Shown in pieces: positions 17,929 to 27,109 of a DNA stretch of 64,000 nt. The stretch is taken from NCBI RefSeq assembly GCF_000511355.1, contig NC_023135.1:2010371-2074370 (forward strand), in the 5' to 3' direction. The notes under the pieces were generated by a model. The model worked only from the letters and a program-made list of their open reading frames with translations. It did no database searches and was not told the origin of the DNA. Source of the DNA: Leisingera methylohalidivorans DSM 14336. GTDB taxonomy: Bacteria > Pseudomonadota > Alphaproteobacteria > Rhodobacterales > Rhodobacteraceae. Within the stretch, counting starts at the first letter, position 1. Each line of letters opens with the position of its first letter. A program made the position numbers and the translations under genes.

Positions 17929-18948
17929 ATGACAAACACTTTCAAACAGCTGCTGGAAACCAAAGACGCCCTGCTGGCGGATGGTGCAACCGGCACCAAT
18001 CTGTTCGCTATGGGACTGCAGGCCGGCGATGCGCCGGAACTGTGGAACGTGGACGAACCGCAGAAGATTCTGGCGCTGTACAAGGGCTCGGTTGATGCGG
18101 GCAGCGACTTGTTCCTGACCAACAGTTTCGGCGGCACCGCCGCCCGGCTGAAGCTGCATGACGCCCAGGGCCGCGTGCGCGAGTTGAACCGCGTCGCCGC
18201 CGAACTTGGCCGCGAGGTGGCCGACAAGGCGGAACGCAAGATCGCGGTGGCCGGCTCTGTTGGCCCGACAGGGGAAATTTTTGAACCTGTTGGCGACATG
18301 TCCCATGCTTTGGCGGTCGAGATGTTCCACGAGCAGGCGGATGCCCTGAAAGAGGGCGGCGCCGATGTCTTGTGGCTGGAGACCATTTCCGCGCCGGAGG
18401 AATTCCGCGCCGCGGCTGATGCCTTCAAACTGGCGGATATGCCCTGGTGCGGCACCATGAGCTTTGACACTGCAGGCCGCACCATGATGGGAGTGACCTC
18501 TGCTGACCTCGCCCAGCTGGTGGAGGAATTCGACAATGCGCCGCTGGCTTTCGGTGCCAATTGCGGCACCGGCGCCTCCGACATTCTGCGCACCGTTCTC
18601 GGCTTTGCCGCCCAAGGCACCGAGCGGCCGATCATCTCCAAGGGCAATGCCGGCATTCCGAAATATGTCGACGGCCACATCCATTACGATGGCACGCCCG
18701 AGCTGATGGGCGAATACGCGGTCATGGCCCGTGACGCGGGCGCCAGGATTATCGGCGGCTGCTGCGGCACCATGCCCGAACACCTGCGCCACATGCGCGC
18801 GGCGCTCGACAGCCGCCCGCGCGGCGACCGTCCGGCGCTGGAACAGATCGTCGACCTGCTGGGCCCCTTCACCTCCGACGGCGACGGCACCGGCGATGAT
18901 GCAAACACGGGTGGCGAGCGCCGCTCCCGCCGCCGCCGCCGCGCCTGA
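17929..18948 (+). CDS. bmt: Homocysteine methyltransferase part of split methionine synthase (betaine-homocysteine methyltransferase-like)
   Basis: A 339-residue cytoplasmic protein of the Zn-dependent homocysteine S-methyltransferase family. The N-terminus has the family motif LLADGATGTNLFAMGLQ. Three zinc-ligand cysteines are visible: Cys212 in FGANCGTG, and Cys278 and Cys279 in GGCCGTMPEH. In Roseobacter relatives the homolog is the homocysteine-binding part of a three-protein cobalamin-dependent methionine synthase. The corrinoid part is encoded at 20790; the pterin part is not in the window. The C-terminus is unusual, ending in an Arg-rich run. Annotation as betaine-homocysteine methyltransferase remains possible. 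Confidence 0.85.
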   Translation: MTNTFKQLLETKDALLADGATGTNLFAMGLQAGDAPELWNVDEPQKILALYKGSVDAGSDLFLTNSFGGTAARLKLHDAQGRVRELNRVAAELGREVADKAERKIAVAGSVGPTGEIFEPVGDMSHALAVEMFHEQADALKEGGADVLWLETISAPEEFRAAADAFKLADMPWCGTMSFDTAGRTMMGVTSADLAQLVEEFDNAPLAFGANCGTGASDILRTVLGFAAQGTERPIISKGNAGIPKYVDGHIHYDGTPELMGEYAVMARDAGARIIGGCCGTMPEHLRHMRAALDSRPRGDRPALEQIVDLLGPFTSDGDGTGDDANTGGERRSRRRRRA

Positions 18949-18977
18949 AGGCGGCAATTGCCAGAACCGCTGAAATA

Positions 18978-19012
18978 ACGGCGCCGCATGTCATCATGCG
19001 GCGCCGTATTTC
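18978..19012 (+). terminator. Intrinsic terminator after bmt
   Basis: A perfect 12-bp stem CGGCGCCGCATG / CATGCGGCGCCG with a TCAT loop lies 30 nt after the stop and is followed by TATTTCG. The stem is strong; the U-tract is weak. Confidence 0.6.
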
Positions 19013-19135
19013 GTCCAGGTCCCAGCCTATCGGTGTCATCCACCCGCCCTCGCATAGCCGCGAGCTCCGCCCCCCGGCGGCAGCTTGCCAGCGCCGGTCT
19101 GCAGCCCTGTGTTCAGACCTGCCGGTCAGCCCGGC

Positions 19136-19414
19136 CTAGCCGACAATCCTGAAACCGCTGACCCCCGGTTCGGGATCGGTCCGCTCCGTCAGGACATCCT
19201 TGACCGAGGCGGCACCGGGGCCGCGCCCCATTCTGCGCACCATATCGGCAACGCTGGCGGCCGGCCCCATCAGCAGGGCCCGCACCGAGCCGTCGGGCTC
19301 ATTGCGGATCCAGCCGGACAGCCCGTGCCGCACCGCTTCCGCCCTGGCCCAGGTGCGGAAGGCCACGCCCTGCACACGTCCGGTGACCCGTGCTTTCACA
19401 GCGACAGACGTCAT
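19136..19414 (-). CDS. Acylphosphatase
   Basis: A 92-residue enzyme that hydrolyses carboxyl-phosphate bonds. The signature GRVQGVAFRTWAR (catalytic Arg20) and GWIRNEPDGSV (Asn38) are intact, and length is normal. It lies 73 bp downstream of the radical SAM gene on the same strand, possibly co-transcribed. No functional link with the methionine synthase genes on the other strand is obvious. Confidence 0.95.
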   Translation of the reverse strand: MTSVAVKARVTGRVQGVAFRTWARAEAVRHGLSGWIRNEPDGSVRALLMGPAASVADMVRRMGRGPGAASVKDVLTERTDPEPGVSGFRIVG

Positions 19415-19487
19415 AGCCCACCTTCCTTTCCGTCAGATACGGCCCCAGCATAGCACAAAAACACCGCACCGGCCGTGGAAGAATGGA

Positions 19488-20567
19488 TCAAAACAACGCC
19501 AGCTGATCGCCCGGCTGCGGCGGGCGGGCAAACAGATCGCTACGCAGCGGCTCCGTCCGCTCCTGCAGGCCCAGCCGCTTGCAGGCTGCCTTGAACCGCT
19601 GGGCAATCATCTCGGCGTAACGCCCCTCACCCCGCATCCGGTGGCCCCAGCGCGGATCATAATCGCGCCCGCCATGCATTTCCCGCAGCCGCGCCATCAC
19701 CTTGGCCGCACGGCCCGGCTCATTTTCGGCCAGCCATTCCTGCCACAGCTCCGACACCTCCCGCGGCAGCCGCAGCATGATCCAGCTGGCTGCATCAGCG
19801 CCCGCTTCCGCGCCGGCCGCCAGCAGCGCCTCCAGCTCATGGTCGGTCAGCCCCGGCACGACGGGGGAAGTCATCACCCGCACCGGCACGCCCGCCTGAG
19901 TCAGCCGCCGGACCGCGGCCAGCCTCCGGGCCGGCAATGGTGCCCGCGGCTCCATCCGGCGGGACAGGTCAGGGTCCAGCGTGGTGAGGGAAATCCCCAC
20001 CCGCACCAGCCCCTTGGCCGCCATCGGCGCCAGAATATCCAGATCCCGCTCCACCATCGCGCCCTTGGTGACGATCGCCACAGGATGATCGAAATCCCGC
20101 AATACCTCCAGGCAGCCGCGGGTGATGCGATGGTCCCGCTCGCACGGCTGGTAAGGGTCGGTGTTGGTGCCAAGCGCCAGAACGGCCGTCTTGTAACGCG
20201 GCGCCGACAGTTCCTTGCGCAGCACCGCGGCCGCATTGGGGCGTGCGACCAGCCGGGTTTCAAAGTCCAGCCCCGGCGACAGGCCAAGATAGGCATGGCT
20301 GGGCCGCGCAAAACAATATATGCAACCATGCTCACATCCGCGGTAAGGGTTGATGGACCGGTCGAACGGCAAATCCGGAGACCGGTTATAACTGATCAGC
20401 GACCGCGCTGTCTCGAGCCGCACTTCGGTGGGAATCACCTCCGGATCCGGCTCCTGAACCCAGCCGTCATCCACCTGGCTGCGGTCCAGATCGAACCGCC
20501 CCGCCGCATTGCTGAGACTGGCGCGCCCTTTGCGGCGCGTGGCATGTTGGGTGATTTCCTGCAGCAT
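19488..20567 (-). CDS. Radical SAM protein, PA0069/Rv2578c family
   Basis: A 359-residue iron-sulfur enzyme. The CxxxCxxC cluster motif is Cys78, Cys82 and Cys85 in YRGCEHGCIYCFARPSHAY, followed by a (beta/alpha) barrel with LGTNTDPYQPCER and VGISLTTLDPDLS segments that match the PA0069 family, related to spore photoproduct lyase-like proteins. The reaction of this family is not known to me. The protein diverges from the corrinoid protein gene. N-terminal residues 1-60 are typical for the family, supporting this start. Confidence 0.88.
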   Translation of the reverse strand: MLQEITQHATRRKGRASLSNAAGRFDLDRSQVDDGWVQEPDPEVIPTEVRLETARSLISYNRSPDLPFDRSINPYRGCEHGCIYCFARPSHAYLGLSPGLDFETRLVARPNAAAVLRKELSAPRYKTAVLALGTNTDPYQPCERDHRITRGCLEVLRDFDHPVAIVTKGAMVERDLDILAPMAAKGLVRVGISLTTLDPDLSRRMEPRAPLPARRLAAVRRLTQAGVPVRVMTSPVVPGLTDHELEALLAAGAEAGADAASWIMLRLPREVSELWQEWLAENEPGRAAKVMARLREMHGGRDYDPRWGHRMRGEGRYAEMIAQRFKAACKRLGLQERTEPLRSDLFARPPQPGDQLALF

Positions 20568-20789
20568 GGGCGCAACCTACCCATCACGAGGGAACAAATA
20601 AAGAACAAATTGGCAATTTCGAAGATTTCCATGTGAATTCTTCATTATTATTGCGCCGGAATTGTCTCTATACGTCGGTTAGAACAGCGGCAATGTCGCA
20701 AATAATGCAGTTCACTGGCTGTATTCTGTCACAAAAGCCCCTGAAACAGGCCAACACCGGGGACACCCCCGTCAGCAAGGATTAGGCGC

Positions 20790-21488
20790 ATGTCGGACGA
20801 AGAAGACATCATCCTCTCGGAACTCGATGACGAGGAACTTGTTCAGCAGATGTTTGACGACCTCTATGACGGTCTCAAAGAGGAAATCGAAGAAGGCGTT
20901 GGCATTCTGCTGTCCCGCGACTGGGCGCCTTATGACGTTCTGACCAAGGCTCTGGTGGGCGGCATGACCATCGTTGGCGCCGACTTCCGCGACGGCATCC
21001 TGTTTGTCCCCGAGGTTCTGCTGGCCGCCAACGCAATGAAGGGCGGCATGGCCATTCTGAAACCGCTGCTGGCTGCAACCGGCGCCCCTCAGATCGGGTC
21101 GATGGTTATCGGCACCGTCAAGGGCGACATCCATGACATCGGTAAAAACCTGGTTTCGATGATGATGGAAGGCGCCGGCTTTGAAGTGGTCGATCTGGGG
21201 ATCAACAACCCGGTCGAGAACTACCTGGAAGCCCTGGGAGAGCACAAGCCGGACATCCTCGGCATGTCCGCTCTGCTGACCACCACCATGCCCTACATGA
21301 AGGTGGTGATCGACACCATGGTCGAGCAAGGCCTGCGTGATGACTACATCGTGCTGGTTGGCGGCGCGCCGCTGAACGAAGAGTTCGGCAAGGCAATCGG
21401 CGCCGACGGCTATTGCCGTGACGCCGCCGTGGCCGTTGAAATGGCCAAGGATATGGTGGCGCGCAAGCACAACTCGATGAGCGCCTGA
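20790..21488 (+). CDS. Corrinoid (B12-binding) protein of split methionine synthase
   Basis: A 232-residue cobalamin-binding protein, equivalent to the cap and B12 modules of MetH. The four-helix cap domain is at about 15-95 and the Rossmann-like B12 domain at about 100-225. The lower-ligand motif is GDIHDIGKN with His115, followed by GFEVVDLGINNPVENY, LGMSALLTTTMPYMK and VLVGGAPLNEEF. It receives a methyl group from methyltetrahydrofolate through a partner and passes it to homocysteine on the methyltransferase encoded at 17929. An MtbC-like role in methylamine metabolism is the main alternative; no such substrate methyltransferases are present here. Confidence 0.92.
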   Translation: MSDEEDIILSELDDEELVQQMFDDLYDGLKEEIEEGVGILLSRDWAPYDVLTKALVGGMTIVGADFRDGILFVPEVLLAANAMKGGMAILKPLLAATGAPQIGSMVIGTVKGDIHDIGKNLVSMMMEGAGFEVVDLGINNPVENYLEALGEHKPDILGMSALLTTTMPYMKVVIDTMVEQGLRDDYIVLVGGAPLNEEFGKAIGADGYCRDAAVAVEMAKDMVARKHNSMSA

Positions 21489-21489
21489 T

Positions 21490-22200
21490 TTGGCACGCAA
21501 AGGACGCGCAGCCCGCTTGACCGAGCGGGCTGCCTTCCGCCCTCCGACCGGGAGGACGCTTGAGGAAAGCTCCCTCACCGAACAGGGCCTGGCCGCACCT
21601 GAGAAAAAGACCGGCCGAATCCTGCTGATCGCCTGCGGCGCGCTTGCGCGAGAGATCCTTGATATCAAGGAGAAAAACGGGCTGGATCACATAGACCTCA
21701 CCTGCCTGCCCGCAAAACTGCACCTCTATCCGGATCAGATTGTCGATGCGGTCGACGGCGCCGTGGCTAAATACTCAACAGTATATGACAAGATTTACGT
21801 GATCTATGCGGACTGCGGCACCGGCGGCGCGCTGGAACGCAAATGCGCGGAGCTCGGCGTGGAAATGGTCGCAGGCCCGCATTGCTATTCCTTTTTTGAG
21901 GGCAATGACGCCTTTGCGTCCCGTACCGATGCGGGTGAGATCACTGCCTTTTACCTGACCGATTTCCTGGTCAAGCAATTCGATGCTTTTGTCTGGCGTC
22001 CGATGGGGCTCGACAAGCACCCGGAGCTGCGGGACATGGTGTTCGGCAATTACACCAAACTGATCTACCAGTCACAGATCAGCGACCCCAAGCTGGTGGA
22101 AAAAGCCCGCGGCTGCGCAGCCCGCATGGGGCTGGAGTTCGAGCACCGCCACACCGGCTATGGCGATCTGGAAACCGCGATCTCCAACTGGGCCGAGTAG
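21490..22200 (+). CDS. DUF1638 domain protein, linked to corrinoid protein
   Basis: A 236-residue protein. The first 40 residues are basic and variable; the DUF1638 domain begins at about residue 42 (GRILLIACGALAREILDIKE) and has YVIYADCGTGGALERKCAELG and GPHCYSFFEG with conserved cysteines. The frame starts with TTG at 21490, only one base after the corrinoid gene stop; no better ATG or GTG precedes the domain, so the exact start is uncertain. DUF1638 genes often lie beside corrinoid methyltransferase genes, suggesting a part in cobalamin-protein function or reactivation, which is unproven. Confidence 0.85.
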   Translation: MARKGRAARLTERAAFRPPTGRTLEESSLTEQGLAAPEKKTGRILLIACGALAREILDIKEKNGLDHIDLTCLPAKLHLYPDQIVDAVDGAVAKYSTVYDKIYVIYADCGTGGALERKCAELGVEMVAGPHCYSFFEGNDAFASRTDAGEITAFYLTDFLVKQFDAFVWRPMGLDKHPELRDMVFGNYTKLIYQSQISDPKLVEKARGCAARMGLEFEHRHTGYGDLETAISNWAE

Positions 22201-22205
22201 GCCCT

Positions 22206-22253
22206 TCATCTTTCAAGAAATACTCCGGGGAGCGCGAGGGGCCGGCCCCTCGC
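22206..22253 (+). repeat. Rhodobacteraceae-style 3' motif and palindrome after the DUF1638 gene
   Basis: Immediately after the stop there is CATCTTTCAAGAAATACTCC followed by GGGG and the 20-nt perfect palindrome GCGAGGGGCCGGCCCCTCGC (22234-22253). Similar ATCTTT...AATACTC strings occur elsewhere in the window. It may act in mRNA 3'-end formation, but this is only inference. Confidence 0.4.
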
Positions 22254-22263
22254 CCGGCCGGCC

Positions 22264-22674
22264 TCAGGCCTGCGCCATTGCGGTTTCGCGGATCCGCTCG
22301 ATCATCGAGCGTAACCCGTTCGAGCGCTGCGAAGACAGGTGTTCGTTCAGCCCAAGCCGACCCAGCTCCGCCCTGGCATCCACGGCAACCACATCCTTAA
22401 GCCCCAAACCATTGTACAGGCAGCGCAGCACGGCAATCAGACCCCGCACAATCATCGCATCGCTGTCACCGTCAAACCGGAATTCTCCGTCTTCAACCGT
22501 GGCATGCAGCCAGACCTGGCTGGCGCAGCCGTCGACCTTGGTTGCGGGCACTTTCAGCGCGTCGTCCAGCGGCCGCATCGCCTTGCCCAGATCGATGACA
22601 TGGCGGTAACGGTCCTCCCAGTCCTCCATGAACTCGAAGTCTTCCACGATCTCTTCAAAGGCGGCAGTGGCCAT
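22264..22674 (-). CDS. sufE: SufE-family sulfur acceptor
   Basis: A 136-residue protein that takes the persulfide from cysteine desulfurase SufS and supports Fe-S cluster assembly. The active-site loop VDGCASQVWL has Cys50, and the flanking VPATK and GLIAVLRCLYNGL segments fit the fold. It stands apart from a suf operon. The start follows a plausible AGGATAA site and diverges from the lipoprotein gene. Confidence 0.93.
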   Translation of the reverse strand: MATAAFEEIVEDFEFMEDWEDRYRHVIDLGKAMRPLDDALKVPATKVDGCASQVWLHATVEDGEFRFDGDSDAMIVRGLIAVLRCLYNGLGLKDVVAVDARAELGRLGLNEHLSSQRSNGLRSMIERIRETAMAQA

Positions 22675-22808
22675 CGTCCGTTATCCTCAAAATCCGTTTC
22701 CGGGGGCAGTTCAGCACCTAAGCCCCTGCCCGCCCCATTTCAACCGCTTTTCAAGCTTCGGCCAATGGGGTAATCCCTTGCAAAGACATTTTGAATGGGC
22801 GGGGACAA

Positions 22809-23321
22809 ATGCACAAACCATTGGCTCTTACATTGGCCTGCGCGCTGATGCTGGCAGGCTGCGGCGGCTGGAAACAGTCGCGGGTCAACCCGTCCAACTG
22901 GTTTGGCAGCTCCGCGCCCGCCGAAGCGCCGGTACCGGCAAACAGCAACCCGCTGCTGCCGCAAGAAAGCAATGCCCGCGGGCTCTTTGCCCGCCCCGAG
23001 CCCAAGGACACTTCCGTCCTGGTCAGTCACGTGACCGGTATGCGGATAGAACGCACCGCATCCGGCGCCATCATCTATGCAACTGCCGTTGCCGCCCGTC
23101 AGGGCGCCTATGACGTTGTTCTGCGGCCGGCCGAAGACAGTGATGAAGGTGTCCTCAGCTTCGACTTCCGGGTTGTGTACCCAGAGGATGGCACGCCAAC
23201 CGGCAGCGAGTTCAGCCGCACCATCCATGCCGCCCGCACAGTTACGAATCAGGATCTGGCCGGAATCCGCACCGTGCGTGTGAATGGCGCGGAAAATTCC
23301 CGCGAAAGCCGCCGCCGCTGA
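22809..23321 (+). CDS. Predicted lipoprotein of unknown function
   Basis: A 170-residue protein with a lipoprotein signal peptide: the hydrophobic segment ALTLACALMLAGC gives a lipobox LAGC with Cys19 as the acylated residue. A Pro/Ser/Asn-rich linker follows, then a beta-rich domain (VTGMRIERTASGAIIYATAV, VLSFDFRVVYPEDG). I do not recognise the family. The start at 22809 is preferred over the upstream in-frame ATG because the signal peptide begins here and GGGGACAA precedes it. It shares a bidirectional terminator with rnd. Confidence 0.75.
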   Translation: MHKPLALTLACALMLAGCGGWKQSRVNPSNWFGSSAPAEAPVPANSNPLLPQESNARGLFARPEPKDTSVLVSHVTGMRIERTASGAIIYATAVAARQGAYDVVLRPAEDSDEGVLSFDFRVVYPEDGTPTGSEFSRTIHAARTVTNQDLAGIRTVRVNGAENSRESRRR

Positions 23322-23340
23322 CCCCATGACCGCTTAGAAA

Positions 23341-23374
23341 GAAAAACGCCCGCAATCGTTGCGGGCGTTTTTCT
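23341..23374. terminator. Bidirectional terminator between lipoprotein gene and rnd
   Basis: A perfect 14-bp stem (AAAAACGCCCGCAA / TTGCGGGCGTTTTT) with a TCG loop lies between two convergent genes. The U-tract is good in both directions. Confidence 0.9.
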
Positions 23375-23406
23375 ATTTGCCTGCTGTTGGCAGCAGCCGG
23401 AGCGGC

Positions 23407-24564
23407 TTACAGCTCCACCACCTGAACCGCCTGGCCTTTGGCTGCGAGGCCGATCTTGCCCTCGCAAAGCCGCAGGGCATCGGCGCCGAACACTTCGCGG
23501 CGCCAGCCGCTGAGGGCCGGGACATCGCGCAGGCCCGCCGCAATCGCGTCCAGGTCCGCACTGGGTGCGATCAGCTTGGCCGCCACGCCCTCTGCTTCGG
23601 TCTTGGCCTTCAGCAGCACCCGCAGAAGGTCCGCCAGCGCCGGATTCACTTGCAGCTTTTCCTTGCTGCGGTCCATCCGGGGGTGGTCTTCGGGCGGGCA
23701 GTCAGCCCCCTTGGCCACGGCCGCCAGGATACCTTCGGCAATGGCACCCTTGCGCGCCTCGCGCAGCAGCAGCCGGGAGCCGCCCAGATCACCAGGGTTG
23801 CGCGGCTTGGTCGAAGCAAGCTCGACCAGCGCATCGTCCTTGAACACCCGGTTGCGCGGCACATTGTTGGTTTGCGCATAGGTTTCGCGGAAGGCGGCCA
23901 ATTCACGCACCACGGCCAGAAACTTACCCGACGAGGTCCGGGTTTTGACCCGTTTCCACGCATCTTCGGGCTGAATGTCATAGGTCGCCGGATCGGTCAG
24001 AACCTGCAGCTCCTCGGCCACCCAATGGGACCGGCCGCTCTTTTCCAGTTCAGCGGCCAGGAACTCGTAAATATTGCGCAGATGGGTCACATCGGCCAGC
24101 GCATAGGTCTTTTGCGCCTCGCTTAAAGGCCGGCGCGACCAGTCGGTAAACCGCGATGTCTTGTCGACACCCAGTTTGACGATCTTGCGCACCAGGGTTT
24201 CATAACCTGCCTGATCACCGAAGCCGCAGACCATCGCCGCAACCTGGGTATCGAACAGCGGCTTGGGGAAGACACCTGCGTCAACCCAGAAGATTTCCAG
24301 ATCCTGGCGGGCAGCGTGGAACACTTTGACCACGTTCTCATCGCGAAACAGCGTATATAGCGGCTCCAGCGATATGCCGTCGGCCAGCGGGTCAACCAGA
24401 ACCGCATCGCTTTCGCCATCCCCCGCAAAGGCCAGCTGGATCAGGCAAAGCTTGGAATAATAGGTCCGTTCCCGCAAAAACTCGGTATCTACCGTGACAT
24501 AAGGATACTGTGCGGCGGTTTCGCAAAAGGCCTGCAGGTCTTCGGTGGTGGTCAGAGTTTTCAT
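23407..24564 (-). CDS. rnd: Ribonuclease D
   Basis: A 3'-5' exoribonuclease of 385 residues that trims tRNA and other structured RNA precursors. The DEDDy nuclease motifs are visible: VTVDTEFLRERTYY (motif I, Asp and Glu), NVVKVFHAARQDLEIF (motif II), and the YALADVTHLRNIY motif III region. A helical HRDC-type domain follows at about residues 200-290. It is transcribed alone, toward the shared terminator. Confidence 0.95.
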   Translation of the reverse strand: MKTLTTTEDLQAFCETAAQYPYVTVDTEFLRERTYYSKLCLIQLAFAGDGESDAVLVDPLADGISLEPLYTLFRDENVVKVFHAARQDLEIFWVDAGVFPKPLFDTQVAAMVCGFGDQAGYETLVRKIVKLGVDKTSRFTDWSRRPLSEAQKTYALADVTHLRNIYEFLAAELEKSGRSHWVAEELQVLTDPATYDIQPEDAWKRVKTRTSSGKFLAVVRELAAFRETYAQTNNVPRNRVFKDDALVELASTKPRNPGDLGGSRLLLREARKGAIAEGILAAVAKGADCPPEDHPRMDRSKEKLQVNPALADLLRVLLKAKTEAEGVAAKLIAPSADLDAIAAGLRDVPALSGWRREVFGADALRLCEGKIGLAAKGQAVQVVEL

Positions 24565-24639
24565 AAATTCCGGCTTTTCAATCTCATGTGGGCCGGGACG
24601 TGATACGCGCTTGTCCCGGGCAATGCAATCAGCCGGACC

Positions 24640-25239
24640 TCAGCCCAGCTGAACCAGCGTTTTGTCACCCGCCGCGAAGCGGCGCAGCACTGCCGGATAA
24701 AGAAGATGCTCCTGCACCAGAACCCGGGCTGCCAGATCATCCGGTGTATCTCCCTTCAGGACCGGTACACGGGCCTGACCCAATATCGGGCCATCATCCA
24801 GGGCCGGCGTCACCTCATGCACGGTACAGCCATGTTCGCTGTCGCCGGCCTCAAGCGCACGGGCGTGGGTGTGCAGGCCCTTGTATTTCGGCAGCAGTGA
24901 CGGGTGGATATTCAGCATCCGGCCCTGAAACTGAGACACAAAACCTTCGGTCAGCACCCGCATGAATCCGGCCAGACAGACGATGTCGGCGCCGGCCTCG
25001 AGAATGGGTTTGACCAGTTCCGCCTCAAAAGCGGCCCGGTCGCCCTTGAACGGGCGGTGATCCACCGCCGCTGTTGCGACACCGGCGGCCGCGGCTTTTT
25101 TCAAGCCGCCCGCCCCGGCATCATTGGACAGCACCAGGCAGGGCCGCGCCGGATGATCGCCGGTCATGCTCTCCAGCAGCGCCACCATGTTGGAGCCGCC
25201 GCCGGAAACCAGAATGGCAACCTGTTTCTTGTCCCTCAC
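24640..25239 (-). CDS. purN: Phosphoribosylglycinamide formyltransferase 1
   Basis: A 199-residue enzyme that transfers formyl from 10-formyl-THF to GAR in purine synthesis. Seen motifs: [18 protein letters not shown] for substrate phosphate binding, the catalytic Asn/His pair in [18 protein letters not shown], and the Asp in [14 protein letters not shown]. Its start overlaps the purM stop by four bases (ATGA), so purM-purN form a coupled operon. Confidence 0.97.
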   Translation of the reverse strand: MRDKKQVAILVSGGGSNMVALLESMTGDHPARPCLVLSNDAGAGGLKKAAAAGVATAAVDHRPFKGDRAAFEAELVKPILEAGADIVCLAGFMRVLTEGFVSQFQGRMLNIHPSLLPKYKGLHTHARALEAGDSEHGCTVHEVTPALDDGPILGQARVPVLKGDTPDDLAARVLVQEHLLYPAVLRRFAAGDKTLVQLG

Positions 25240-26282
25240 AGCAGATTGCCCGTGTAGCGCATGCCTTCGCCGGCGGTGACGGTGCCCAGGCGGCTGACGG
25301 TCTCGCCTTCGCCTTCCAGAAGCTCAATCAGCGCATCGGCGCGATCGGCGGAAACCGACAGGATCATGCCGATGCCGCAGTTGAAGGTCTTCAGCATCTC
25401 GGCTTCGGCGATATCGCCGGTCGCCGCCATCCACTGGAACACACCGGGCAGCTGCCAGGCGTTCAGATCGATGTCGGCCCCCAGGCCTTCGGGCAGCACC
25501 CGCGGCAGGTTCTCGGTCAGGCCGCCGCCGGTGATATGGGCCAGCGCATGCACGCCCCCTGCCCGCACCGCCGCCAGCGACTGTTTCACATAGAGACGGG
25601 TCGGTGTCAGCAACGCCTCGCCCAGAGTGCCCTCGCCAAAGGGGCACTCCGCGTCCCAGCCCAGACCGGACACGTCGACCAGCTTGCGCACCAGCGAATA
25701 GCCGTTGGAATGCACGCCGTCAGACGCCAGCCCCAGCAGAACATCGCCCTCCTGCACGCCTTCCGGCAGTGCCGTACCGCGTTCCATCGCGCCAACGGCA
25801 AAGCCTGCAAGGTCGAAATCACCTTGCGGGTACATGCCCGGCATCTCGGCCGTCTCGCCGCCGATCAGCGCGCAGCCGGAGCGCACGCAGCCCTCGGCGA
25901 TGCCCTCGATGATGCGGGCGGCGGTTTCGGTTTCCAGCTTGCCGGTGGCGAAATAGTCGAGGAAAAACAGCGGCTCGGCGCCCTGGCAGACCAGGTCGTT
26001 GACGCACATTGCGACCAGGTCGATGCCAACGCCGTCCACCACGCCGGTGTCGATGGCGATCCGCAGCTTGGTGCCGACACCATCGGTGGCGCCCACCAGG
26101 ATCGGATCGTTGTAGCCGGCAGCTTTCAGATCGAACAGCGCGCCGAAACCGCCCAGCCCGCTCATCACGCCGGAGCGGTTGGTGCGCTTGGCGGCCGGCT
26201 TGATCCGGTCAACCAGGGCGTTGCCCGCATCAATGTCCACACCTGCGTCTGCATAGGTCAAGCCGTTCTTGCCGCTGGTCAT
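25236..26282 (-). CDS. purM: Phosphoribosylformylglycinamidine cyclo-ligase (AIR synthetase)
   Basis: ATP-dependent closure of the imidazole ring, fifth step of purine synthesis; 348 residues as usual. Typical segments are [18 protein letters not shown] at the N-terminus, [29 protein letters not shown] and [16 protein letters not shown]. The ATG at 26282 is chosen over a GTG one codon upstream because AAGGAGCC lies seven bases before it. It is the first gene of purM-purN. Confidence 0.97.
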   Translation of the reverse strand: MTSGKNGLTYADAGVDIDAGNALVDRIKPAAKRTNRSGVMSGLGGFGALFDLKAAGYNDPILVGATDGVGTKLRIAIDTGVVDGVGIDLVAMCVNDLVCQGAEPLFFLDYFATGKLETETAARIIEGIAEGCVRSGCALIGGETAEMPGMYPQGDFDLAGFAVGAMERGTALPEGVQEGDVLLGLASDGVHSNGYSLVRKLVDVSGLGWDAECPFGEGTLGEALLTPTRLYVKQSLAAVRAGGVHALAHITGGGLTENLPRVLPEGLGADIDLNAWQLPGVFQWMAATGDIAEAEMLKTFNCGIGMILSVSADRADALIELLEGEGETVSRLGTVTAGEGMRYTGNLL

Positions 26283-26405
26283 CACTTGGCTCCTTCAAAT
26301 CGGTTGCGCAGCCTTTAGCGCAAGGCGCCTCGGAAGGAAACAAAGGAATCCGCCGCGCCATCACAGGCAACGCGCCAAGGGGATTTCACAGCCTCTGAAC
26401 CGGCC

Positions 26406-26797
26406 TCAATGGCCAAATGGCCAAGGGGCCGCCTGATGGGCATAGCCGATCGCCTGGCGCAGCACCTGGGACAGCGCGCCCGGCCCAACCAGCCGGGCGG
26501 TCCCCGTGTCGGTCAGCAGCTTTCGGCCGCCACGCTCAATCACATAACCGTTAACCGGGATCAGCAGCGCCGTCCTGCAGCCCGGGCTGCCCCTGCGCCA
26601 GAGCGGGATCGAAGCTGGCCGCATCGTGACCGGTGAGCAACTGCCTCCCGCTCCCGCCGCACGCCGGACCGGCACCGGGATCTGACCATAGGGAACACAG
26701 TGGCCCGGCTGGAGCCGCTGCACCGGCACCGCACGGTAATTTCACCGGTGCGGCCTGCAATCACCGCTTGACCTTGCCCGCCCCATTTCCTAACCAC
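26406..26797 (-). pseudogene. Decayed MBL-fold metallohydrolase, N-terminal half only
   Basis: Two minus-strand frames together read like the start of an MBL-fold hydrolase: one gives SFDPALAQGQPGLQDGA, the other continues LLIPVNGYVIERGGRKLLTD and then TGTARLVGPGALSQVLRQ. In intact relatives this is followed by the zinc motif THxHxDH, which is absent here; the frame stops at 26406. At least one frameshift is needed and the catalytic half is missing. The assignment rests on pattern similarity only. Confidence 0.45.
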
Positions 26798-26808
26798 GAA
26801 ACCATGGC

Positions 26809-26884
26809 GGGCCTGTAGCTCAACGGTTAGAGCAGAGCGCTCATAACGCTTTGGTTGGGGGTTCGAATCCCTCCGGGCCTACCA
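26809..26884 (+). tRNA. tRNA with CAU anticodon, probably tRNA-Ile2
   Basis: A complete 76-nt cloverleaf with an encoded CCA end. Acceptor GGGCCUG pairs with CGGGCCU (one terminal G-U), D-stem GCUC/GAGC, anticodon stem GAGCG/CGCUU around loop CUCAUAA, T-arm with UUCGAAU. The CAU anticodon could be Met or the lysidine-modified Ile2 that reads AUA. The overall sequence, with the UUGGU variable region, looks more like alphaproteobacterial tRNA-Ile2 than elongator or initiator Met. Confidence 0.9.
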
Positions 26885-26951
26885 TAAAATCAATGCCTTA
26901 GATCTCGCGTACGGTTTTCTCGCGAGTTCATTGAACCTGAGGCTTCAGAGA

Positions 26952-27109
26952 TCAGGCCAATTTCAGGCCTTTGGACCCTGGGTACTCCATCTGTCCAGTC
27001 GGTTCGTCTGACTTCTGATCCGCAACGGAAGGCGCGGAACCTCCCCCAGAACTGCCCTTGTCTTTCGGCAGCGTTGCTCTGCCGATCAAAGGATAAGATG
27101 CATCAGCAA
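26952..27109 (-). pseudogene. C-terminal gene remnant cut by the IS element
   Basis: A minus-strand frame runs from the left end of the IS element to a stop at 26952, giving SYPLIGRATLPKDKG followed by a polar tail ending YPGSKGLKLA. It looks like the natural C-terminus of a protein interrupted by the insertion, but I do not recognise it. It could also be chance coding. Confidence 0.25.
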
